This document shows positions 44,310 through 52,207 of a stretch of DNA of 64,000 bases, one piece after another. The translations under genes were made by a program, and so were the position numbers. Location: assembly GCA_963794155.1 (NCBI GenBank), contig CAWCCX010000013.1, positions 434,001-498,000 of the forward strand, written 5' to 3'. Position 1 is the first letter of the stretch; every line of letters begins with the position of its first letter. The DNA is from Roseiarcus sp963794155. GTDB lineage: Bacteria > Pseudomonadota > Alphaproteobacteria > Rhizobiales > Beijerinckiaceae. Below the pieces are notes generated by a model. It was not told the origin of the DNA, did no database searches, and worked only from the letters and a program-made list of their open reading frames with translations.

Positions 44310-44618
44310 TTACGGGCGCAGACTCATAATATAGGCGATCAGATCGCGCCGGTCCGCCGAACTGAGGACAATGTTCGGCATCGTTGCATGGGGCGACCCC
44401 AGGAATACGGTCAAGGAATCCTCTGTCGTCGAAGGCATCGCCGCGATCGACGCGAAGGCGGGCGCGCCGCCAATGACGTCGACGGCGCCGTGGCATTGGT
44501 CGCAGTTCGCGGCCGCGAGCTGCGCGCCCGATTCCGGATCGCCCGGCTCCTGGCCAACCGCCGATGAAGCGGCTGCTGCAATAAGCAACGCGCTCCACGC
44601 CATCGAACGAGCGAACAT
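44310..44618 (-). CDS. Small c-type cytochrome
   Basis: A 102-residue periplasmic cytochrome: signal peptide MFARSMAWSALLIAAAASSA then QEPGDPESGAQLAAANCDQCHGAVD with heme motif CDQCH, and Met ligand in HATMPNIVLSSADRRDLIAY. The length and pattern fit a monoheme class I cytochrome c (cytochrome c553-like). It is alone on its strand and convergent with the DUF4239 gene, so its redox partner is not shown. Confidence 0.88.
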   Translation of the reverse strand: MFARSMAWSALLIAAAASSAVGQEPGDPESGAQLAAANCDQCHGAVDVIGGAPAFASIAAMPSTTEDSLTVFLGSPHATMPNIVLSSADRRDLIAYIMSLRP

Positions 44619-44747
44619 GCGGGCTCTCCCTTCAACTCGCCCATATTTATCGCTAGCGAGCCTGGGTTGGAAAGGCGGACCATCCGGCTCCCTCGGCCCG
44701 CCTCGCCACGGCGCCTGGGGGCGTGCCTTTCGGCCGAAAAACGGCCT

Positions 44748-46559
44748 ATGGAAAAGCCGATGACGACTGAGCCAACAAACCGCGCCGCCTCCTTCGCCGC
44801 GCTTCTGCCTCTCCTGCGCTACGGACGGCGTTATCTCGGGCGGGCGCTCGCGGGCCTGGCGGCGCTGACTTCGTCCTCCGCGGCGACGCTCGCGGTGCCG
44901 TTCGCGTTGAGGTCGATGATCGACTTCGGCTTTTCGAAGGACAGCGGCGGCGCGATCGACGTCTATTTCATGGCCATGGCCGCGGTCGTGATCGTCATCG
45001 CGCTATCCGCCGCTGCCCGCTACTATCTGGTGACGACGCTCGGCGAGCGTGTGGTCGCCGATCTCAGACGCGACGTGTTCGCCCATCTGTCGGGTCTCGA
45101 TGCCTCGTTCTACGACCGCGCGCGGACCGGCGAGCTCATCTCGCGCCTCACTGCCGACACCACCCAGATCAAGGCGGCGTTCGGCGCCTCGGCGTCGATC
45201 GCGTTGCGCAATCTCTTCATGTTCGTCGGCGCGACCGCGCTGATGGTTTATACGAGTCCCAAGCTCTCGGCCCTGGTGCTGGTGGCCATTCCGGTCATCG
45301 CCGCGCCGCTCATCGCCTCCGGGCGGGTGGTGCGCCGGCGCTCGCGGCGGGCCCAGGACACCCTCGCCGAGGCGACCGCCTTCGCTTCGGAGAGCCTGGG
45401 CGGGGTGCGCGCAATGCAGGCGTTCGGCGCCGAAGGCGCGAGCCAGGCGCGCTTCACCGAAGAGATCGAGAACGCCTATGACGCCGCGCGCGCCGCGGCG
45501 GGCATCCGCTCGGTTCTGGTCGCAGTCGCGATATCGCTCGCCTTCTGCAGCGTGGTGTTTGTGCTCTGGCTCGGCGCTCGCGACGTGCTGGCGGGACGGA
45601 TGAGCGGCGGCCTCCTGTCGCAGTTCGTCCTGTTCGCCGTGCTTGCCGCGACCTCGCTCGGCGAATTGTCGCAAGTGTGGAACGAAGTCGCCGCTGCGGC
45701 GGGTTCGGCAGGACGAATCGCCGAGCTCCTGGCGGTGCAGCCCAGGATCGTCGCGCCGCCGAGGCCGGCCGCAATGCCTCTGCCCGCCCGCGGGGCGATC
45801 GAATTCCGGAATGTCGTCTTTGCTTATTCTGGCGCGCCTGAGACGCGCGTCATCGACGGCCTGAGCTTCTCGGTCGCGCCCGGTGAGCGGGTCGCGATCG
45901 TCGGCGCTTCGGGGGCCGGCAAGTCGACGGTGTTTCAGCTCATCCTGCGCTTTTACGACTGTGACGAGGGGCAAGTGCTCATCGACGGCGTCGACGTGAA
46001 GTCGGTCGATCCGAAGGACCTCCGCGCGCGCATCGCCCCGGTCCCGCAGGAGGCCGCGATCTTCGGCGCGACGGTCTCCGAGAACATCGCCTATGGGCGG
46101 GCAGGAGTCAGCGAACTCGCGATCGAGGAGGCGGCGCGGCGCGCGGCCGCCGACGGGTTCATTCGCGAGCTCCCGATGGGCTACGCGACCAAACTCGGCG
46201 AGCGCGGCGTGACGCTGTCGGGCGGGCAGAGGCAGCGCCTGGCGATCGCTCGCGCGATCCTCAAGGACGCGCCGGTGCTGTTGCTCGACGAGGCGACCTC
46301 CGCCCTCGACGCCGAGAACGAGGCGCAGGTGCAGGGCGCGCTGGACGACGTCATGAGCGGACGTACGACGCTGGTGATCGCCCACCGGCTGGCGACTGTT
46401 CTGAAGGCCGACCGCATCCTGGTGATGGAGGCGGGCCGCATCGTCGAGGAGGGCGACCACGCCTCGCTGGTCGCGCGCGACGGCGTTTACGCGCGCCTGG
46501 CGCGGCTGCAATTTGAATCGGGGGCGGCGGCGCTGAGCGAGGCGAACGGCGCACGCTAG
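44748..46559 (+). CDS. ABC transporter, fused permease and ATPase (MsbA/ABCB type)
   Basis: An exporter half-transporter of about 603 residues: six-span ABC_membrane domain (VPFALRSMIDFGF, DLRRDVFAHLSGLDASFYDR, TGELISRLTADTTQIKAAFG), then the ATPase with Walker A VGASGAGKST, Q-loop VPQEAAIFGATVSENIAYGR, signature LSGGQRQRLAIARAI, Walker B VLLLDEATSALD and IAHRLATV. It acts as a homodimer, exporting lipids or hydrophobic compounds. ATG 44748 is chosen; ATG 44760 is equally possible. A dispersed repeat follows the stop. Confidence 0.92.
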   Translation: MEKPMTTEPTNRAASFAALLPLLRYGRRYLGRALAGLAALTSSSAATLAVPFALRSMIDFGFSKDSGGAIDVYFMAMAAVVIVIALSAAARYYLVTTLGERVVADLRRDVFAHLSGLDASFYDRARTGELISRLTADTTQIKAAFGASASIALRNLFMFVGATALMVYTSPKLSALVLVAIPVIAAPLIASGRVVRRRSRRAQDTLAEATAFASESLGGVRAMQAFGAEGASQARFTEEIENAYDAARAAAGIRSVLVAVAISLAFCSVVFVLWLGARDVLAGRMSGGLLSQFVLFAVLAATSLGELSQVWNEVAAAAGSAGRIAELLAVQPRIVAPPRPAAMPLPARGAIEFRNVVFAYSGAPETRVIDGLSFSVAPGERVAIVGASGAGKSTVFQLILRFYDCDEGQVLIDGVDVKSVDPKDLRARIAPVPQEAAIFGATVSENIAYGRAGVSELAIEEAARRAAADGFIRELPMGYATKLGERGVTLSGGQRQRLAIARAILKDAPVLLLDEATSALDAENEAQVQGALDDVMSGRTTLVIAHRLATVLKADRILVMEAGRIVEEGDHASLVARDGVYARLARLQFESGAAALSEANGAR

Positions 46560-46576
46560 CGGCGCCATACGCAATT

Positions 46577-46658
46577 CTGTCATTCCCGCGAACGCGGGAA
46601 TCCAGATCGCCGCCGCAAGCGCCCGCCAGCCTGGATACCCGCTTTCGCGGGTATGATA
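46577..46658. repeat. Dispersed palindromic repeat, second family
   Basis: TGTCATTCCCGCGAACGCGG with GAATCCAG on one side and CTGGATACCCGC with TTTCGCGGGTATGA on the other make a nested inverted repeat after the ABC exporter gene. Its arms (ATTCCCGCG) differ from the CGTCATTGCGA family, so it is a separate element type. It may serve as terminator. Confidence 0.8.
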
Positions 46659-46810
46659 ATGTCGCACAGCGCCCTCACGCTTGACTTTTGGGGTCGATCA
46701 TCGTTGCATTTCCCTTAGTAATTTCGCCGCGATTGACTTGGATCCCGCGCGCGATCGTGCCGCCGGCGCTCCCATGCGTCGAATGACGGCGTGAAATCAG
46801 GTGGAGCAGG

Positions 46811-47761
46811 GTGACGGCTCGGGTGACAGCAGTTGCGCGCAGAGGCGGCGACCGTAGCGCGGCGCGTCCGCGTTTTTGGGGCGGGGTCGTCGACCATCTG
46901 GTGCTGCTCAAGCCCCGCGTCATGTCGCTCGTCGTGTTCACCGGCGCGGTCGGCTTTGCGCTCGCGCCTGCGCCTTTCGACTGGCTGAAATTCCTGGCCA
47001 CGCTCTCGGCGATCGCCGCGGGAGCTGGCGCCTGCGGGGCGCTCAACATGTGGTGGGACGCCGACATCGACGCCAACATGGCGCGCACCGCCATGCGGCC
47101 CATTCCACGCGGCGTCGTGCCCCCGCTCGAGGCGCTGGCGATCGGCCTCCTGCTCGCGATCGTGTCGGTGGCGGCGCTCGCGGCAAAGGTGAACGCGCTG
47201 TCGGCGGCGCTGCTCGCGCTCACCATCGCCATTTACGTTCCCCTCTATACCATGGTTCTCAAGCGCTCGACGCCGCTCAACATCGTGATCGGAGGCGCCG
47301 CGGGCGCGCTGCCGCCGGTCATCGGCTGGGCCGCTGCGGCGAACAGCCTGTCGGCCGGCCCGATCGCGATGTTCCTCATCACTTTCTTATGGACGCCGCC
47401 CCACTTCTGGGCGCTGGCGCTCTGCCGCAGCGGCGACTATGAGCGGGTCGGCGTGCCGATGCTGCCCAATGTCGCCGGCCATGCCGCCACCTGCCGCCAG
47501 ATCGTGATCTATTCGGCGCTGCTCGTTCCAGCCTCGCTCGGCCCGCTGATCATTCCGGGGGTCGGTCTCATCTACGCGACGACCGCCGTCGCCGCCGACG
47601 CAGCGCTCCTGTGGCGCGCGCTCGCGCTTTACCGCCTGCGCGACGGCGACGAAGCGGCCCGCCGCAAGGCGGCGATGGCCCTGTTCGGGTTTTCGATCCT
47701 CTACCTGTTCGTGCTGTTCGCGGCGATGCTCGCAGAGGCGATGCTGCGGGCGCGCGTCTAA
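46811..47761 (+). CDS. ctaB: Protoheme IX farnesyltransferase (heme O synthase)
   Basis: Membrane prenyltransferase of 316 residues that adds farnesyl to heme b, giving heme O for heme-copper oxidases. LLKPRVMSLVVFTGAVGF, the aspartate motif GALNMWWDADIDANMARTA with MRPIPRG, and the second loop FLWTPPHFWALALCRSGDYE are all diagnostic. Start GTG 46811 or a later codon. It heads a cluster of a 38-residue membrane ORF, DUF420 and an oxidase-like protein; heme A synthase (ctaA) lies 5 kb further on. Confidence 0.94.
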   Translation: MTARVTAVARRGGDRSAARPRFWGGVVDHLVLLKPRVMSLVVFTGAVGFALAPAPFDWLKFLATLSAIAAGAGACGALNMWWDADIDANMARTAMRPIPRGVVPPLEALAIGLLLAIVSVAALAAKVNALSAALLALTIAIYVPLYTMVLKRSTPLNIVIGGAAGALPPVIGWAAAANSLSAGPIAMFLITFLWTPPHFWALALCRSGDYERVGVPMLPNVAGHAATCRQIVIYSALLVPASLGPLIIPGVGLIYATTAVAADAALLWRALALYRLRDGDEAARRKAAMALFGFSILYLFVLFAAMLAEAMLRARV

Positions 47762-47828
47762 ACTCTCGCGGGGCGTGCTTCTGGAACGTGAAAACCTATA
47801 CCTCGCGCTGCGGCCCAACGATTTCGAC

Positions 47829-47945
47829 ATGCCAAACCCCGACCCAAATGTGAGGCGACGCAACTGGATCGTGCTCGTTGTCCTCGTGGCCGTGGCTCTG
47901 GCGGTGTATGTCAGTTTCATGGTCAAGATGGCCAGCAACGGGTGA
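47829..47945 (+). CDS. Small single-span membrane protein, CoxF-like
   Basis: A 38-codon frame read directly from the sequence: MPNPDPNVRRRN, then a hydrophobic span (about 22 residues, IVLVVLVAVALAVYVSFMV) and KMASNG. Basic residues just before the span fit an N-in orientation. In Alphaproteobacteria a tiny protein of this layout (CoxF/CtaK-like: polar start, RRRN, one span, VKM) lies directly after ctaB. The frame is open up to GTG 47775 for a 56-residue form; neither start has a clear ribosome binding site. The stop TGA (47943-47945) is seven bases before the DUF420 start. Confidence 0.65.
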   Translation: MPNPDPNVRRRNWIVLVVLVAVALAVYVSFMVKMASNG

Positions 47946-47952
47946 CGCCGCC

Positions 47953-48387
47953 ATGATCGCCATTCGCGATTTGCCCCATGTGCTCGCCGTGATCAATGCG
48001 GCGACCATCGTGGTTCTTCTGCGCGCTTATAGTCTCATCCGCGCCCGCGACCGCGAGGGCCACCGGCGCACGATGTTCGTCGCCATCGGCCTCGGCGTCG
48101 CCTTTCTCGCTGTCTATATCGTCTACCACGCGTTCGCGGGGCTGGCGAAATTCGGCGGCTATGGCCCGATCCGGCCGATTTATTTCACCCTGCTCGCCGT
48201 GCACGTCTTCATGGCCTTCGTCGTCGCCGTGCTCGTTCCGATCACCTTCTACAACGCCATGAAGCAACGGTTCGCGACCCACCGCCGGTTCGCGCGAGTG
48301 ACCATGCCGGCCTGGCTGTTCGTCGCCGTCTCCGGATTGGTGGTCTATGTGATGGCGGTCCATCTCTATCCGATGGCCGGCAGTTGA
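47953..48387 (+). CDS. DUF420 membrane protein (CtaM/YozB-like)
   Basis: A 144-residue protein with four spans: LAVINAATIVVLLRAYSLI, FVAIGLGVAFLAVYIVYHAF, PIYFTLLAVHVFMAFVVAVL and LFVAVSGLVVYVMAVHLYP. Conserved histidines (YHAF, LAVHVF, RRFARVTMPAW) fit the DUF420 family, known from CtaM, a heme A oxidase maturation factor of Firmicutes. I chose ATG 47953, seven bases after the small ORF. With ctaB upstream it points to oxidase assembly, perhaps heme or copper delivery to the oxidase-like protein that follows. Confidence 0.86.
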   Translation: MIAIRDLPHVLAVINAATIVVLLRAYSLIRARDREGHRRTMFVAIGLGVAFLAVYIVYHAFAGLAKFGGYGPIRPIYFTLLAVHVFMAFVVAVLVPITFYNAMKQRFATHRRFARVTMPAWLFVAVSGLVVYVMAVHLYPMAGS

Positions 48388-48428
48388 GCGTCGCAGCGAT
48401 CCATCGGTGGTATCGATTGCGAGTTCGC

Positions 48429-48519
48429 CGTCATTGCGAGCGAAGCGAAGCAATCCAGGGCCATAGCCGCCTCCGTATGGCCTCTGGATTGCTTCGTCGC
48501 TTCGCTCCTCGCGATGACG
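48429..48519. repeat. Dispersed palindromic repeat, copy 3
   Basis: CGTCATTGCGAGCGAAGCGA with AGCAATCCAG on one side, and CTGGATTGCTTC with GCGATGACG on the other. Third copy of the family at 2811 and 9765. Here it sits between DUF420 and the oxidase-like gene, which are codirectional, so it may separate transcripts. Confidence 0.85.
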
Positions 48520-48568
48520 ATTCCCGGGAACGCGGCCTATCATTCTGGCCCGGTGGTTGCGTCCCCCA

Positions 48569-49978
48569 ATGACTCAGGCGGCGCAAACGGCGGTTATCGA
48601 CCGCGCCCGCTCCGCGGCCGGCGCCGGGAGCGCCGTCAGGCGGGAGCTCCTGGGATGGGCTTGGCTCGCCGTCGGCGCGCTGGCGGTCGCCGGCGTGTTT
48701 GCGATCTTGCTGGCGCTATCCCGCATTCCGGGCATGGAGACGACGCCGTTCTGGCCGATCGACTTCTTCTACAAGGGCCTCGTGATCCACGTCGTGTTCT
48801 CGCTCGTGATCTGGCTCCTGGGCGTTTTCGCCTTCCTGGTCGCGGTCGCGACGCTCAAGCTCGCCGGCGACGACATGCGCGCCGTCGCGCTCGGGCGGAT
48901 CGGGCAGGGGGCGATCCTGGTCGCCTTCCCCTGCCTGTTCGCTCCCGCCTTCCTCAACGCGACCCAGCCGGAGCTCGCCAATTACGTTCCGCTCATCCGG
49001 CACCCGGCCTACGACGTCGGACTTCTGGCTCTGGCGCTCGGCGTTCTTGCGCCGGTCGTCCGCCTCATCGTCAATCTTCCGGGACGTCTGCGGACGCTGC
49101 CGCCGCTCACGGCGGCGATGGCGCTGGCCGGCTTCGTCTATGTGCTGGCGCTCGCGTGCTTCGCCATCGCCATGACGCTCAATGCGCGCGAAGGCGGCGT
49201 CGAGCCGCGCGAATTGCTGCTCTGGGGCGGCGGCCACGTGCTGCAATTCGTCTATGCTCTGCTGCTCCTGACCAACTGGTCGATCCTGGCGCGCCTGAGC
49301 CTCGGCGAGGAGGCGGTCGACAACCGCATCTTTCTGCTCGCCGCCGGCATGGCGGCGGCGATCGCGATTCCGGCCCCGGTTTTCTATTGGGCGTTTGCGC
49401 CCTTCTCCGCGAGCCAGCACGAGGCGTTTCGTCTGCTGCAATTCGGCCTCGCCGCGCCGACGCTGCTATTCGCCTATTCGCTCGTCGTTCGCGCTCGCGC
49501 GCTGCGGCCCGCGACCGGATTCCCGTGGCGCGATCCAGCCTTCTTCGCCCTGGCGACGTCGCTCGCCTTGTTCGCGCTCGGCGGCGCGATGGGCTTCCTG
49601 ATCGACGGCTCGGACACCAGGACGCCGGCGCACTATCACGCGGTCATCACCGCGGTCAGCGTCTCCAGCGCCGGGATGCTGCTCACCTTCGGCCTCAAGG
49701 AACTCGGCCGACTGCCCACCCCGCCGCGCGCGACCTGCATCCTTCTCGGCCTCTATGGCGGCGGCCAGTTCGTCGCCTCGATCGCCATGTTCGTCGCCGG
49801 CGGCTACGGCGCCCTGCGCAAGACCCCGGCCGGCTCGGGCTCGCTCGACGTCGTCGCCGCGACGGGCATGGCGGTGCACGGGATCGCCTCCATCTTCACC
49901 ATCATCGGCGGCGCGGCCTTCGTGGTGGTCGCGATCCGGGCGCTCCTGCGGGCCGATCCGGTTCGATCGGCCGGGTGA
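48569..49978 (+). CDS. Divergent heme-copper oxidase subunit I-like membrane protein
   Basis: About 469 residues with about twelve spans and almost no loops. The heme-copper oxidase pattern is visible: a His in span II (GLVIHVVFSLVIW, H74), a His in span VI (LLWGGGHVLQFVYALL, H223), and in span X DTRTPAHYHAVITAVSVS (H355 and H357), which matches the D-T-x-x-x-x-A-H-x-H of subunit I that ligates both hemes. Span VII has SASQHEAFRLLQF, that is Q283-H284 where canonical enzymes have H-H for Cu-B or Fe-B. No subunit II or III gene is present. ATG 48569 is preferred to TTG 48557. Context (ctaB, DUF420) supports a heme enzyme, oxidase or NO-reductase-like; substrate unknown. Confidence 0.75.
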   Translation: MTQAAQTAVIDRARSAAGAGSAVRRELLGWAWLAVGALAVAGVFAILLALSRIPGMETTPFWPIDFFYKGLVIHVVFSLVIWLLGVFAFLVAVATLKLAGDDMRAVALGRIGQGAILVAFPCLFAPAFLNATQPELANYVPLIRHPAYDVGLLALALGVLAPVVRLIVNLPGRLRTLPPLTAAMALAGFVYVLALACFAIAMTLNAREGGVEPRELLLWGGGHVLQFVYALLLLTNWSILARLSLGEEAVDNRIFLLAAGMAAAIAIPAPVFYWAFAPFSASQHEAFRLLQFGLAAPTLLFAYSLVVRARALRPATGFPWRDPAFFALATSLALFALGGAMGFLIDGSDTRTPAHYHAVITAVSVSSAGMLLTFGLKELGRLPTPPRATCILLGLYGGGQFVASIAMFVAGGYGALRKTPAGSGSLDVVAATGMAVHGIASIFTIIGGAAFVVVAIRALLRADPVRSAG

Positions 49979-50097
49979 GGTCGGGCCGGCGATGGCGCGC
50001 GTGTTGCGCCGGTCCGAAAGAGGGACGATAGTATGCGCGGCATCCGAAGACTGTGGGTTTATTAGCCGCCAGAAGCAATCTTGAACGGAGCGAAGCA

Positions 50098-50322
50098 ATG
50101 GAATCGAAAGGGCACAAGGAACTGCCGGCTGGTCTCTTGCCGCCACACGGGGCGAAACGCGCCGAAGTTGGGTCGCCCGAAAGCGAAGCCGCCGCAGCCA
50201 ATCCTGGCCCTCACCCTACGGCCGGCCGGTTTAAACGGTCGAAACCGCCGAAAGCAGGATCCTCGTCAAGGCGCCCGACCGCGAAGGCCGCGGCGTCCGC
50301 GCGTCCGCGCAAAAAACGCTAG
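50098..50322 (+). CDS. Small basic, proline/alanine-rich protein, unknown
   Basis: A 74-residue frame with GGAG shortly before ATG 50098. The N-terminal part (MESKGHKELPAGLLPPHGAK) is mixed and the C-terminal 30 residues are almost only R, K, S, P and A (PPKAGSSSRRPTAKAAASAR), as in small nucleic-acid-binding or disordered proteins. It may be a real miniprotein or chance. It precedes the DUF1036 duplication by 80 bases. Confidence 0.4.
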   Translation: MESKGHKELPAGLLPPHGAKRAEVGSPESEAAAANPGPHPTAGRFKRSKPPKAGSSSRRPTAKAAASARPRKKR

Positions 50323-50401
50323 CTCACCATCCAGCTTCAATGTGTTCGTGGCGTAATCATGTGACGAATGCGCTGTCGGAAGGTCGAACCGGGAGGGTAG
50401 C

Positions 50402-50812
50402 GTGCAAGGTTTATCGTTCCAAAATCTGACCAACAAGACTGTGTGGGTCATCCTGTTGTACTTCGATTCGAGTTGCGGCTCGGCCAATCAAAATTTTCGC
50501 AAGCAGGGATGGTGGAAGCTGAACGCAGGCCAGACCGTCGTGATCTGGAATGTCGATCTTCGGACGGTTAACCGCTACATCTATTTCGAGGCCGAATTCG
50601 ATGCCGACAAGTCGGTCTGGGGCGGCAACGGCAACGCATGGATCGAGATCACCGACAATGCCTTCGATCAGTGCGCGATGGACGAAAGCGGGTGCAACCG
50701 ATGGGTCGATTGCATCGAAGTGGACCTCCAGGGAACGCTGGGCGTGAACGTTCAGCTCGGTCCGGGGGCTGGTGAGTTCGCACCCTGGTCATTCTTCCCG
50801 CCGGCGCCGTGA
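50402..50812 (+). CDS. DUF1036-like protein, tandem copy A
   Basis: A 136-residue soluble protein starting at GTG 50402 with GGGAGGG just before. SFQNLTNKTVWVILLYFDSS, the aromatic core FRKQGWWKLNAGQTVVIW, and RYIYFEAEFDADKSVWGG are the DUF1036 pattern (a beta-sandwich with conserved GWW and Y-Y-E). Four cysteines in SSCGSANQ, DQCAMDESGC and WVDC are conserved between the copies. Function unknown; related proteins are often exported, but no signal peptide is visible here. A near-identical copy with the same leader follows 522 bases on. Confidence 0.82.
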   Translation: MQGLSFQNLTNKTVWVILLYFDSSCGSANQNFRKQGWWKLNAGQTVVIWNVDLRTVNRYIYFEAEFDADKSVWGGNGNAWIEITDNAFDQCAMDESGCNRWVDCIEVDLQGTLGVNVQLGPGAGEFAPWSFFPPAP

Positions 50813-50923
50813 CCGGGTCCCGGCGCCGCTACCAAGCACTCGCTTGCTTTCCAGCCTCTAGATTGGTCGTCGCTCGTACGATGCGACGAATGCATTGTCG
50901 GAAGGTCGAACCGGGAGGGTAGC

Positions 50924-51331
50924 GTGGAAGGCTTATCGTTCCAAAATCTGACCAACAAGACTGTATGGGTCATCCTGGCGTACTTCGATTCGAGTTGCGG
51001 CGCGGCCAATCAGAATTTTCGCAAGCAGGGATGGTGGAAGCTGAACCCAGGCCAGACCGTCGTGATCTGGAATGTCGATCTTCGGACGGTTAACCGCTAC
51101 ATCTATTTCGAGGCCGAATTCGATGCCGACAAGTCGGTCTGGGGCGGCGACGGCAACGCGTGGATCGAGATCACCGACAATGGCTTCGATCAGTGCGCGA
51201 TGGACGAAAGCGGGTGCAACCGATGGGTGGATTGCATCGAACTGGACGCCGGCGGAGCCGTGTCCATGAGCGTTCAACTCGGTCCGGCGAGCGGTCAGTT
51301 CCTGGCCTATTTGGAGTACGCGCCGCGGTGA
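50924..51331 (+). CDS. DUF1036-like protein, tandem copy B
   Basis: A 135-residue near-duplicate of the preceding gene, also from GTG with an identical leader (GTCGGAAGGTCGAACCGGGA). In the first 107 residues I count seven substitutions (Q2E, L19A, S27A, A42P, N76D, A87G and V107L approximately), then the C-termini differ freely (VQLGPASGQFLAYLEYAPR against VQLGPGAGEFAPWSFFPPAP). All cysteines are kept. Recent tandem duplication followed by change at the C-terminus is the simplest reading. Confidence 0.82.
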   Translation: MEGLSFQNLTNKTVWVILAYFDSSCGAANQNFRKQGWWKLNPGQTVVIWNVDLRTVNRYIYFEAEFDADKSVWGGDGNAWIEITDNGFDQCAMDESGCNRWVDCIELDAGGAVSMSVQLGPASGQFLAYLEYAPR

Positions 51332-51458
51332 CGTCGGCCCGGCGCGCTAACGCGGACCGTGACCGAAGAAGACGAGCAGGAGGATCAGCCAGATCGACCG
51401 CATCGTCGCGTCCTTGCGCAAAGCGGCGATAATCCCGCCTCTGGTCTAGCGCCAAATA

Positions 51459-51559
51459 AATTCCCTGCTCGGGCGAAAAAATTCCCTGCTCGGGCAGAAG
51501 AAATTCCCTGCTCGCTCGAAACAATTCCCTGCTCGAGTCCCTGCGCAACCCCTTGTTCG
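51459..51559. repeat. Short direct-repeat array, 13-bp unit at 21/22-bp intervals
   Basis: AATTCCCTGCTCG occurs without change at 51459, 51480, 51502 and 51523, with spacers of eight or nine variable bases; a degenerate fifth copy (AACCCCTTGTTCG) starts at 51547. The interval of 21, 22 and 21 bases equals two helical turns. It lies between the ends of two convergent genes. No tracrRNA-like or cas gene is near, and the spacers are too short for CRISPR. Confidence 0.85.
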
Positions 51560-51590
51560 GACGCGCGTTTGCTCGCCCGCCTGACGGCCT

Positions 51591-52160
51591 TCAATCCTCG
51601 ACAAGGTGGAACGTCTGCGTGCGCCCGGTGAAGAACAGATCCCAAAGCGCTCGTCCCCCGACCGCGCGCGCGACCTCCTGGATGCCGAAGAAAGGTATCA
51701 GCGCGACAAAGAAGATCGCGCCCAGGGTCAGGAATCCGGAGAGCGTGCCGCCGCCAAAGACGGCCACGCTGGTCGCGAGCGGCCGGCCCTCGATCCAGGC
51801 TTTGATCCCGTCCTCCAGGATGTGGAAAGCCATAAGCACGATCGTGAACAGAACCGACTTCCCGAGAACGATGAACATACGGGGATATTTCCGCAATCCG
51901 GCCTCCAGGTTGAGCGCCTGGGCGATCAGGATCACCTTGGCGAACACCAGCGCATTGACGATCGCGAAACTCTGCCCCCAGGCGCTGATTCCTTCCTCTT
52001 GCAAGATCATTCTGCGGTAGAGACTGAACACGGCGAACAGCAGCCAGAGATAGAGCGTGATGATCGCATAGCGACGGAGCTCGTCGAGCGCCCGGTTTTT
52101 GAGACTCGGCTTTTCCGTTGCAGCGGCGGGCGCCGACGCCGCTTCCGTCACCTTCTGCAT
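51591..52160 (-). CDS. Membrane protein, unknown function
   Basis: A 189-residue protein with four spans after a polar, alanine-rich N-terminus: YAIITLYLWLLFAVFSLYRR, FAIVNALVFAKVILIAQAL, KSVLFTIVLMAFHILEDGI and GTLSGFLTLGAIFFVALIPF. The acidic HILEDGIKAWIEG and FFGIQEVARAVG look conserved in Rhizobiales hypothetical proteins. It is downstream of ctaA by 47 bases in the opposite order, that is ctaA is upstream on the same strand, so both may form one transcript. Function unknown. Confidence 0.78.
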   Translation of the reverse strand: MQKVTEAASAPAAATEKPSLKNRALDELRRYAIITLYLWLLFAVFSLYRRMILQEEGISAWGQSFAIVNALVFAKVILIAQALNLEAGLRKYPRMFIVLGKSVLFTIVLMAFHILEDGIKAWIEGRPLATSVAVFGGGTLSGFLTLGAIFFVALIPFFGIQEVARAVGGRALWDLFFTGRTQTFHLVED

Positions 52161-52207
52161 CGCAACTTCCTTCGCACGCGGTTGGGTGGCCCCTAGAACA
52201 CCGAATA

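Noticed and set aside
51459..51559. Possible CRISPR array
   Set aside because: Repeats of 13 bases with spacers of 8-9 bases are far below CRISPR sizes, and no cas genes are near.
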